This document shows positions 54,590-62,389 of a stretch of DNA of 64,000 bases, in pieces. Location of the stretch: NCBI RefSeq assembly GCF_009796825.1, contig NZ_CP047030.1, positions 3,656,501 through 3,720,500 of the forward strand. Direction: 5' to 3'. How positions within the stretch are numbered: the first letter of the stretch is position 1; each line of letters starts with the position of its first letter. Below the pieces are notes generated by a model. It had not been told where the DNA came from. It ran no database searches and saw only the letters and a list, made by a program, of their open reading frames with translations. A program made the translations under genes and the position numbers. This DNA comes from Algibacter sp. L3A6 (lineage in GTDB: Bacteria > Bacteroidota > Bacteroidia > Flavobacteriales > Flavobacteriaceae).

Positions 54590-54626
54590 TTTTCAACCGA
54601 AAAATAACCAAACCCCAAACTTAAAA

Positions 54627-55673
54627 ATGAGTGAGCATATTGATGACTTATTAAGAGAAAATGCACGCCTAAAGGCACGTCTAGAAAAACTAGATTCTAA
54701 AAAATATTTATCTAATAAGCGCGGCGTTTTTAAGTTTGTTGGAACTCTAATTGCTGGTAAAAACCTTAAAAAGAGTATTTATAATTCTATTAACGAATTT
54801 AATCAGCAACATAAAATATCAATAGAAACCACATCTAACCTTGTAGCGAGTTTAATTAGGCGTATTACCCGAATTGGCGTTATTGGTTTATTGTTAGCTA
54901 TTCTACCAACAACTTTAATGTTTTACCAAAACAATTTATTAAAAATTCAGAATAGTAAAATAGAAACTCAAACACATTTAGCTGAGGCGTCTCGTCGTTC
55001 TACTCAAATGTTTATTATGGGCGAAGTTCTAAGTGATGTAAATAGCGAATTAAAAAACAATGCTTCTTCTAGACTTTCTAATACTTTGGCAGGACGAATT
55101 ATTGGCTTAAGCCGCGCCATGAAACCATACAGATACATGGTAGGCGATAAGCTTATTGACGAACCTATTAGCCCAGAGCGTGGACAATTACTTATTTCGT
55201 TGTGTAAGAGTAAAATTTCATCATCTTTCTTTGTAGATGAAATTTTACAGGAAAGTGATTTTACAAAATCGGAATTAATGGATGCTAAGTTAAGAGGCTC
55301 TATTTTAAGAGATATTAATTTAAATGATGCCAATTTATCTGGATCCGATTTAATGAATGTTGATTTACAAAACGCTAGCTTAAAAAACAGCAATTTATCG
55401 CACGTTGATATGGACGATGCTAAATTAATTAACGCCAATTTAGAAGGCGCTAATTTAACTGGAGCTTTTTTAATTAGAGCGAATTTAAAAGGAGCAAACC
55501 TAACTAATGCGGTTTTAGATAGCGTAAAAGTAGATCGAGGCGATTGGTTATTACATATAAGAGATAAACTTAAAATTAAGGGTGCAGCAGAACTATTCGA
55601 AACCTATAAAGTTGATAGCGTATTTTATTACGAGGCTTCTAAGCTTAAAAAACCAATGATTTTAAGACGATAA
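54627..55673 (+). CDS. Membrane-anchored pentapeptide-repeat protein
   Basis: 348 residues. Short N-terminal coiled coil (LLRENARLKARLEKL), one membrane helix near 89-110 (IGVIGLLLAILPTTLMFYQNN), a helical linker, then about 20 pentapeptide units (about 205-300) of the A(D/N)LxG kind (LNDANLSGSDLMNVDLQNAS; LEGANLTGAFLIRANLKGAN) forming a square beta-helix. A short C-terminal domain follows. The linker segment (about 125-200) is conserved-looking but unknown. No enzymatic function is evident; a scaffold role is possible. Confidence 0.83.
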   Translation: MSEHIDDLLRENARLKARLEKLDSKKYLSNKRGVFKFVGTLIAGKNLKKSIYNSINEFNQQHKISIETTSNLVASLIRRITRIGVIGLLLAILPTTLMFYQNNLLKIQNSKIETQTHLAEASRRSTQMFIMGEVLSDVNSELKNNASSRLSNTLAGRIIGLSRAMKPYRYMVGDKLIDEPISPERGQLLISLCKSKISSSFFVDEILQESDFTKSELMDAKLRGSILRDINLNDANLSGSDLMNVDLQNASLKNSNLSHVDMDDAKLINANLEGANLTGAFLIRANLKGANLTNAVLDSVKVDRGDWLLHIRDKLKIKGAAELFETYKVDSVFYYEASKLKKPMILRR

Positions 55674-55716
55674 GAAGACTCATTCCTATTTGAAAAAAGG
55701 AAGTATTTTGAACTTT

Positions 55717-56628
55717 TTAAAGACTAACAATTAGTTTTTGACCTATTTTTAAAAGGCTCGTTTTTCTAATCGAATTGGATTTACAAAGTCTAGAAAGTGA
55801 AATTCTGTATTTATCAGAAATACCAGAAAGTGTTTCACCACTTCTAACTACATGTATCTTTTTTCTACTGTCTTCCTTATGGCTAGCTTCGGCCATAGAT
55901 TTACTGGTAAGAAGTTCTAATTCCGTTTGTCGTTTAGAACCGTGATATTGAGCCGTTACCCATTTTTTAGTCACCCATAAATTTTCATTTCTAATGGCAT
56001 TGCTTTCCGAGAAATCGAATAAATATTCTGGGTTTATGTAATTACCTTTATAACTTACAATAAGATGTAAATGGCTACCTCTTGCATTTCCAGATTTACC
56101 ACCAATACCAATAATATCGCCAGCAGTTACGGTATCATTTGCTTTAACTTGGTATTCCGATAAATGGGCATAACCTGTTTCTAAGCCGTTATAATGGCGT
56201 ACAACTACAATGCGTCCATGGCCCGAGCTATATCTCGCAAACCTAACGATACCATCAAACATGCTTCGAACAGAATCTCCTGTAACTAAGTCGATATCTA
56301 TGCCTTGGTGAGCACGGCCTCTTCGCCAACCATAACGCGATGTAATGACCTTTTTGCCATCGATAGGTGAGGTATAAATACTGTCGGAAAATGTAATTTC
56401 GAAAGGTTGAATTTTTATGTCACTTCTATAAGGATCGAAATTGATACTATCCCATTTTTCATTAGTAATGGTGGCTTCAAATCGTTCTTTCTGTAGCTGA
56501 TTGTTTAGTTTGTATTCCGTGTAAACGTTGGCTAAAGAGTCTAGTTTTTGTTTTATTTCGCCTGTGTTTTGAGCGGTTAAAGATTGAAAAATACCGAGCA
56601 AGTATATGAGAGAAACAACTTTTTTCAT
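55717..56628 (-). CDS. M23 peptidase with C-terminal LysM domain
   Basis: 303 residues: a signal peptide ending TAQN, a helical segment, then the lysostaphin-type M23 domain with zinc motifs HQGIDIDL and GSHLHLIVS (about 130-215), preceded by GWRRGRAH. The LysM motif HVVRSGETLSGISDKYRIS and its second half close the protein. It probably cuts peptidoglycan cross-links or stem peptides in the periplasm, with LysM binding glycan. It is followed on the same strand by no close partner. Confidence 0.9.
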   Translation of the reverse strand: MKKVVSLIYLLGIFQSLTAQNTGEIKQKLDSLANVYTEYKLNNQLQKERFEATITNEKWDSINFDPYRSDIKIQPFEITFSDSIYTSPIDGKKVITSRYGWRRGRAHQGIDIDLVTGDSVRSMFDGIVRFARYSSGHGRIVVVRHYNGLETGYAHLSEYQVKANDTVTAGDIIGIGGKSGNARGSHLHLIVSYKGNYINPEYLFDFSESNAIRNENLWVTKKWVTAQYHGSKRQTELELLTSKSMAEASHKEDSRKKIHVVRSGETLSGISDKYRISLSRLCKSNSIRKTSLLKIGQKLIVSL

Positions 56629-56751
56629 GAAATAATATTAACTTTTAAAACGCCATTAAATCTTTTAAAATCTAATAGCGTTTTTTTACTTTTTTTAATA
56701 GAAATTACTGGTTACGCAGCAATGTATAGTTTAAAATATGGTGTTTGGTAA

Positions 56752-57996
56752 TTAAGCTTTAAAACTACCATGACTTGGCAGCTCAAAAATTTCTAGATCG
56801 AAATAGGGTAGAGCCGCTATAAGATGATCGAAAATATCCGACATAATATACTCGTAGTTTTCCCAGCGTTTATCGCTACTAAAAGCATAAATTTCTAAAG
56901 GAATACCTTGTGTAGTTGGTGCCAATTGGCGCGCCATAATCATCATGTCTTTATTTACCGCAGAGTGCTGCTTTAAATAAGTATCAATGTATTTTCTAAA
57001 AACACCTAAATTACTAAGGTTACGTCCGTTTAGTAATAGGTTTTTATCAACGTTGTTCGCGTTGTTGTAAGTTTTAATATCTTCTTGTCTGCCTTCTAAA
57101 TAAGACGTTATTAAATGAATCTCTTTTAGTTTTTCAACATCAGCATCAGTTAAATATTTAACACCAGTTTGCTTGATGTAAAGCGCTCGCTTAATACGTC
57201 TTCCTTCAGAATTCGTCATACCACGCCAGTTTTTAAACGAATCGGATATTAAGGCGTAAGTCGGTATGGTGGTTATCGTTTTATCGAAGTTTTGCACTTT
57301 AACGGTAGCTAAATTAATTTCGATAACATCACCATCGGCTCCGTATTTTTCAAAAGTAATCCAATCGCCAATACGCACCATATCGTTAATAGATACTTGA
57401 ATACTGGCTACAAAGCCCATAATAGTATCTTTAAAAACAAGTATAATTACTGCAGAAATAGCACCTAAACCGGTAACAAATTTTATAAACTCAATACCTG
57501 TTAAAATGGCAATGGCCGACATAATACCGCCAAGCCAAGAGAAAATCATAAAAACCTGTATGTAACTATCAATAGGTTTATCTTTAAAACGCGGTAAGGT
57601 TTTTAGGTAATCTTTTAAAGCATTAAGCGAGCTTCTAACAATCCAGAGGATTAAAATAATGGCAAAAACTTCTAAGCCACGCTCAAAAACATCTTCAAAA
57701 GTTGGAAAATCTCCAAATACTTCAGGTACAAATCTAATAGCTACAAGTAAAGGAATAATGTGTGCTATATTACGTGGTACTTTATTGGCAACCAATAAAT
57801 CGTCAAAATTAGATTTAGATACCGAAGCAAACTGAGCAAAGGTTTTTACTAGTATTTTTCGCGTTACAAAATCTATAATAAACACAGCTATTAGTAACGC
57901 AACTAATAGTGCAAGCATGTTTAAATACTTGGCCGAGTTTTCGGTAAAACCACTTAATATTAAATAGTCATAAAATTTATGTTGCAAACCACTCAT
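56752..57996 (-). CDS. YbdG-like mechanosensitive channel (MscS superfamily)
   Basis: 414 residues, near the length of E. coli YbdG, longer than MscS. Membrane helices cover about 25-170 (LNMLALLVALLIAVFIIDFV; AIILILWIVRSSL; FMIFSWLGGIMSAIAIL). The pore-lining region is GAISAVIILVFKDTIMGFVAS. The MscS beta domain follows (MVRIGDWITFEKYGADGD), then a long C-terminal domain. It differs from the shorter MscS at 37901. Its stop overlaps the ATG-side of nothing; the upstream DUF3817 gene ends on its first base, so the two are coupled. A decayed copy of its C-terminus lies at 48371-48490. Confidence 0.9.
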   Translation of the reverse strand: MSGLQHKFYDYLILSGFTENSAKYLNMLALLVALLIAVFIIDFVTRKILVKTFAQFASVSKSNFDDLLVANKVPRNIAHIIPLLVAIRFVPEVFGDFPTFEDVFERGLEVFAIILILWIVRSSLNALKDYLKTLPRFKDKPIDSYIQVFMIFSWLGGIMSAIAILTGIEFIKFVTGLGAISAVIILVFKDTIMGFVASIQVSINDMVRIGDWITFEKYGADGDVIEINLATVKVQNFDKTITTIPTYALISDSFKNWRGMTNSEGRRIKRALYIKQTGVKYLTDADVEKLKEIHLITSYLEGRQEDIKTYNNANNVDKNLLLNGRNLSNLGVFRKYIDTYLKQHSAVNKDMMIMARQLAPTTQGIPLEIYAFSSDKRWENYEYIMSDIFDHLIAALPYFDLEIFELPSHGSFKA

Positions 57997-58286
57997 TAAA
58001 CGGTTGGTTTTAAAAGTTTGCTTTCAACATAAAAAGTTCCGAAAGGAATAACTGAAGCTACAAGCACAATAAGAAAGGTTTTATTAGTCCATTTCATATC
58101 ACTTTTAATTAAAAAAGCTAAAATAATGTAGACAATAAAAAGCATTCCGTGAGGCATACCTAAAAGTTTTACGTATTCAGGATTATCGGAGATGTATTTA
58201 ATTGGAGTTGCAATAAATAATAAAAGAAGATAAGATACACCTTCTAAAAAGGCTACAATTCTGAAAATATTTAATAATGAAAACAT
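57996..58286 (-). CDS. DUF3817 integral membrane protein
   Basis: 96 residues from ATG 58286, with three membrane helices (RIVAFLEGVSYLLLLFIATP; MPHGMLFIVYIILAFL; TFLIVLVASVIPFGTFYVE). IRIVAxxEGxSYLxLL with the KYxxxNPxxVxxxGMxHG pattern is the DUF3817 signature. An upstream in-frame TTG (58304) is less likely. The gene ends on the first base of the YbdG-like gene, suggesting coupled translation. Function unknown. Confidence 0.85.
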   Translation of the reverse strand: MFSLLNIFRIVAFLEGVSYLLLLFIATPIKYISDNPEYVKLLGMPHGMLFIVYIILAFLIKSDMKWTNKTFLIVLVASVIPFGTFYVESKLLKPTV

Positions 58287-58391
58287 GCTGTAAATTTTCA
58301 GCAAAAATAAGGTTCTAAAGTTGTAATCCCTTAATAATAATCGTTAAAAATAAGATAAATAGAAGGTGAAATTCGTTGAAGTAAAAACCTA

Positions 58392-59009
58392 TTAAAGCGC
58401 ACTAAAAATAAGAATGCCATAAAGCGCAAAACGGATAAACCTAAGCGAACCAAAAAGCATGACATTTTTAAACGGAAATTCGATAATTCCGGCTGCTAAA
58501 CAAGCAATAGAAAAGGGTAGAGGCAATACCGCACCAACCATAATTAAAAAGCCACCCCATTTTTTTGAGTTTTTAAGTTGCTTTTCCATTTTTACTTCAA
58601 TGTAATTATGTACCGACGGAATTTTAGTTATGGTGCGCCCCATCCAATAAGATACCAAACCGCCACCATAAGATAGCACGGCTAAAACACCTAAATAAAA
58701 CCAAGGACTGTACATTTTACCTGCCCAGGCAATAAAAATTTCTGGAGGAACTAAACCTAAAAGTGTTTCTGAAACAAAAAAGAAACTTAAAACACCGTAA
58801 GCCGGAAGTATTTCAGTTAAATGTGTTAGTGTTTTATTGATATCAAAAAAATGATTTACCACATATACCAAAATAACGATACCAATAATATAAGGTAAAG
58901 CCTTCTTTACAGCTTGCCAAACAAAGCTGTAAAACCCTGTGTAAGAGTAGTATTGATGTAAAAGCTTGAATTTAGATTTCTTTGCTTTTGATTTTGGATC
59001 CGGCTTCAT
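58392..59009 (-). CDS. VTT (DedA/YqaA-like) membrane protein
   Basis: 205 residues. A basic N-terminus and a first helix (LPYIIGIVILVYVVNHFF) lead into the VTT domain: LPAYGVLSFFFVSETLLGLVPPEIFIAWAGK, FYLGVLAVLSYGGGLVSYWMGRTI and GGFLIMVGAVLPLPFSIACLAAG. The PPEIFI/GALLPLP-type re-entrant loops fit DedA-like lipid or ion transporters. The specific substrate is unknown. It is upstream of the DUF3817 gene by about 100 bases. Confidence 0.85.
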   Translation of the reverse strand: MKPDPKSKAKKSKFKLLHQYYSYTGFYSFVWQAVKKALPYIIGIVILVYVVNHFFDINKTLTHLTEILPAYGVLSFFFVSETLLGLVPPEIFIAWAGKMYSPWFYLGVLAVLSYGGGLVSYWMGRTITKIPSVHNYIEVKMEKQLKNSKKWGGFLIMVGAVLPLPFSIACLAAGIIEFPFKNVMLFGSLRFIRFALYGILIFSAL

Positions 59010-59268
59010 TTTTGATAAAATTTTGGGCTGACAAATATAAGATTATTTTTTTAGTCGTAGACTAAAGCTAAACGTTACATAACAGTACTTTAACTTTTAT
59101 AATTTCAACAATTATGCCAATAATGATGAGAAAAACGGATGAAATGTGTTAAATAATTAATAAGCGTACAAAAACCGATAATTAATTGGTTCGTAAGATA
59201 ATATGTCGGTATTTTGCATTTCATAAATTATATCGATACCTTAACCAAGGAAATTAAATAAATTTAGC

Positions 59269-61413
59269 TTGAATAGAACTTTACTTATCATCCTATTAAT
59301 GTTTAGCTTTATATCTAGCTATGGTCAACCTCAAAATAAAACAGGGAAGGCTGGCGATAGCATAAGTGTATTGATAGATTTGGCTCGTAAAGAAAATTTT
59401 GGTTCTAACTTCGAGAAAGCGTTAGAGTATTCTATAATTGCCGTAAAATTGGCTAATATTTCTAATGTAACAGATAAGCAAGCCAGAGCCTATAATAGTT
59501 TAGCGACTACATATCAAATGCTAGACGATGATCGTAGTGCTGAGAAATACTTTTTACTTACCCTTAAATTCGGTAGAGAATTAAATAGCGATTATATCAC
59601 CGCTTCTGCTTTAAATGGTTTAGGAAGTGTTTATTCTAAAGATGAAAAAAACTTAGATAAATCTATAAAATATTACGACGAAGCTTTTACTTATGCCACA
59701 AAACACGGTAATCCGGCTAATATTTCGGCTTGGTATTTAAACATGGCTGGTTTGTTTTTAGATTTTAATAAAACCGACAATGCTTTACCTTATTTAGAGT
59801 CTGCCACCAAAACCATAGCAGATAATAATATTGAAGACCCTGTTTTTTTAGCGACGTTGCATTACCTAGAAGCGCTTTATAACAAACAGAAAGGGGTATT
59901 TGATATCGCCAATATTCATTTAGAACAAGTTATAGAAATTGCTGAAAAAGAAGCGCTGTATCCAGAATTGATAGACAGCTACAATTTGCAATATGAAATA
60001 TTTGAAGCCCAAAGCAATTATACCGAAGCGATTGCCGCTTTAAAAAATAAACAGTTTTATAAAGATTTAAGTTTTAATACCGAAAAACGTTTAAAATTAG
60101 AAGATCTAAATGCGCAGTTTAAATTTAGTGAATACCAAAATGAAATTACGCAGGCTCAATTAGAAACCGAAACTTCTAATTCTAGAAATAATATTATTAC
60201 GGCTATTGTAGTCTCATTTGTTTTGTTTTTCCTGTTAATGCTTTTTCTTGTGCATTCATTTAAAGATAAACAAAGACGGAAAGATCTTGAAGCTGCACGA
60301 TCTAAAACCGAACATTTAACTAGTTTAAAATCGGAATTACTGAGTAATATAAGTCATGAGTTACGTACGCCTTTGTACGGCGTTATGGGGATAACCTCAA
60401 TGCTAGCCGATGATAAGACTTTGGGTGTAGAACATAAAAACTTAATTAATTCCTTACAGTTTTCGGGTAACAGATTACACGAATTGGTTAATAAAATATT
60501 GCGAATCACCGAAATTGAATCGGATAGGGTAGCGGAGAAAAAAACAATTATTAACCTACAAGTTTTAATAAGCGACCTTATAAATTCGCTTAATTATTCG
60601 GCAAAAGAAAAAGATAACGAGCTGGTTTTAAACATGCCCGCAGCTATAGATAATCTATATTATTTAGATAGTTTAAAGCTCACAGAAATTTTAGATAATT
60701 TAATTTCTAATGCTATAAAATTCACCAATCAAGGTAGAATAGATGTTAGGGTAGCACTTATAAATACAGATAGTGATATCGATTATTTAGAGTTTAAAGT
60801 TGAAGATACAGGTATAGGCATCGCTAATGAAAACCACACATTGATATTCGAAAATTTTAAACAAGCCATAGAAGAAAACACATCGTTTGGTTCTGGTCTT
60901 GGTTTATCTATTGTAAAAAGCCATGTAGAAACCATGGGCGGAAAAATAAAATTAGATAGTGCGCTTGGTTTAGGTAGTGTATTCTCGTTTGTTATTCCTT
61001 GTGAAATTGCTACACCAGATGTTATTGCCAAAAGTACTTTACATAATAGAACAAAGCCGTTAAAGGTTTTAGTTGTGGAAGACAATAAAATTAACCAAAT
61101 GATTACCAATAAACTTATTGTTTCTATTGGACACATTTGTACGATATCGCATAACGGATTAGAAGCCGTAGAACGTTGTAAAACGGACGATTTCGATTTA
61201 ATACTTATGGATATCAATATGCCGTTAATGAATGGCTTTGAAGCTTCTAAAACAATAAAATCTTTTAAACCAGATTGTAACATTGTTGCATTAACTGCAT
61301 TAGAAATTAGTGAAGTTAAAGCACAATGTATGGCCGTTGGTATGAACGGTATTGTAAATAAACCTATAGGTAAAACTCAGCTTAAAGATATTATACAAAT
61401 GAATGTGGCTTAA
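59269..61413 (+). CDS. Hybrid sensor histidine kinase with TPR sensor domain
   Basis: 714 residues from a TTG at 59269 that gives a full signal peptide (LLIILLMFSFISSYGQ); the first ATG would cut it. TPR-like repeats fill about 30-260 (periplasmic sensor), then a membrane helix (about 308-330, TAIVVSFVLFFLLMLFLV). The HisKA box NISHELRTPLYGVMG carries the phospho-His. The ATPase motifs are ILDNLISNAIKF, VEDTGIGIA and GSGLGLSIVKSH. The C-terminal receiver (about 595-714) has VVEDNKINQM and phospho-Asp in LILMDINMPLMNG. No output domain or response regulator gene is adjacent, so the phosphorelay partner is unknown. Confidence 0.92.
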   Translation: MNRTLLIILLMFSFISSYGQPQNKTGKAGDSISVLIDLARKENFGSNFEKALEYSIIAVKLANISNVTDKQARAYNSLATTYQMLDDDRSAEKYFLLTLKFGRELNSDYITASALNGLGSVYSKDEKNLDKSIKYYDEAFTYATKHGNPANISAWYLNMAGLFLDFNKTDNALPYLESATKTIADNNIEDPVFLATLHYLEALYNKQKGVFDIANIHLEQVIEIAEKEALYPELIDSYNLQYEIFEAQSNYTEAIAALKNKQFYKDLSFNTEKRLKLEDLNAQFKFSEYQNEITQAQLETETSNSRNNIITAIVVSFVLFFLLMLFLVHSFKDKQRRKDLEAARSKTEHLTSLKSELLSNISHELRTPLYGVMGITSMLADDKTLGVEHKNLINSLQFSGNRLHELVNKILRITEIESDRVAEKKTIINLQVLISDLINSLNYSAKEKDNELVLNMPAAIDNLYYLDSLKLTEILDNLISNAIKFTNQGRIDVRVALINTDSDIDYLEFKVEDTGIGIANENHTLIFENFKQAIEENTSFGSGLGLSIVKSHVETMGGKIKLDSALGLGSVFSFVIPCEIATPDVIAKSTLHNRTKPLKVLVVEDNKINQMITNKLIVSIGHICTISHNGLEAVERCKTDDFDLILMDINMPLMNGFEASKTIKSFKPDCNIVALTALEISEVKAQCMAVGMNGIVNKPIGKTQLKDIIQMNVA

Positions 61414-61488
61414 CAGGATTTCGTTATTCGTGTTTTCTATATTTTATTTGTAGTTTGAAGGATACTAGAGTATGGTTTAAAATATTCT

Positions 61489-61564
61489 ATTTTACATAAT
61501 ATTAATTATAGTACAAATTATATGTAATACAATTAGATAGCTATAATTCAATATTATGTAAAAT
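61489..61564. repeat. Long imperfect inverted repeat
   Basis: ATTTTACATAATATTAATTATAG (61489-61511) pairs with the complement at 61541-61564, one or two mismatches, 29-base spacer. It could fold as a large stem-loop on either strand. Confidence 0.65.
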
Positions 61565-61752
61565 ATCCCATAAACATCTGAACATTCAATAAACATTCGT
61601 TTGGGGGTGTTTTAAAATTCGTCAACAAGTTTCAATTATAATTTTGTAGAATATCGTATTTGGTATTATTAAATAACATTTTTTAAATACGTTATTCTAA
61701 TAAACATTCGAACTATATTAATTTGTAGCTATAATTCGCCATTATGTTAAAT
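61538..61752. repeat. 27-base direct repeat pair
   Basis: TAGCTATAATTC-nnn-ATTATGTwAAAT at 61538-61564 and 61726-61752 (four mismatches, mostly in the central triplet). It suggests duplicated cassette edges or a recombination site. Confidence 0.6.
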
Positions 61753-62151
61753 TGCCTCTTGCCAAAAACGCTCGATTGCTTTTTAAAAATAATTATGCTA
61801 CGCAGTAATTTTTTTAAACACAATTTTCCAACGCTTGCAGCCGCACAAAAGCTAATTTTTAGAATTCTTCAAATTTGTAATATAAATTAAGTTCTCGTTG
61901 TATTTTTTTTCTAATAACATTTTAGTAAACTTTCCACAAGAGCATAAATTTTAAAAAAATAAAATTCTATGCACTTGTTCTATTTGGTAGTTATAATTAA
62001 CCTCTTTTTGTTGTGTTAACTTTATTATGTTAAATACAAAACAATTCATAAACTTAATCAAATATAGGATTAAGCTATTTTAAAGAATTTATACTGGATT
62101 AATTCTTTAAAATAATATGTAAAATAGATAATAACATTGTTAGTATTAATC

Positions 62152-62193
62152 TTTTGTTACTTTCTTTTTTTCCTTGATGAAAAAAGAAACAAA
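62152..62193. repeat. Stem-loop with A/T-rich arms
   Basis: TTTGTTACTTTCTTTTTTTC and GAAAAAAGAAACAAA around a short TTGAT-type loop. Similar self-complementary tracts recur in flavobacterial intergenic DNA, from memory. Terminator-like on either strand. Confidence 0.45.
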
Positions 62194-62389
62194 AAAATCA
62201 AGACTTACACATAATTTTGGAAACAATTACGGTTCGTTTCTCTATATTTTAGGATAGATTCGAAGTTTTTAATACTATTTTTAGAGATATTTTATAATTT
62301 AAAGCTTAAGAATATATATTACTAGCTCCCTAAAATATTACGTTCCTCTCTCCTATTGTTTTGCCAAAATTATATTAGGTCGTTAAAAT

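Larger units (their letters stand above)
54309..54626. other. Divergent intergenic region
   Basis: About 320 bases between divergent genes. It holds a promoter box on each side and a 14-base palindrome TTTCATCGATGAAA (54421-54434). Otherwise nothing readable. Confidence 0.5.
61414..62389. other. Gene-free, repeat-rich kilobase
   Basis: No open frame of credible length. Contents: an inverted-repeat pair at 61489-61564, a direct repeat TAGCTATAATTC...ATTATGTwAAAT at 61538-61564 and 61726-61752, a repeated AATAAACATTCG near 61588 and 61699, a looser third variant at 61987-62033, and a self-complementary stem at about 62152-62193. It separates core genes from an accessory-looking ATPase. Confidence 0.6.

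Noticed and set aside
55004..55438. 144-codon antisense frame within the pentapeptide gene
   Set aside because: Produced by the repetitive A(D/N)LxG codons on the opposite strand.
60783..61283. 166-codon antisense frame in the sensor kinase gene
   Set aside because: Overlaps ATPase and receiver motifs of the real gene; no independent support.
61726..61860. Integron attC site
   Set aside because: GTTAAAT resembles a core site, but no matching inverse core or folded attC structure was found.
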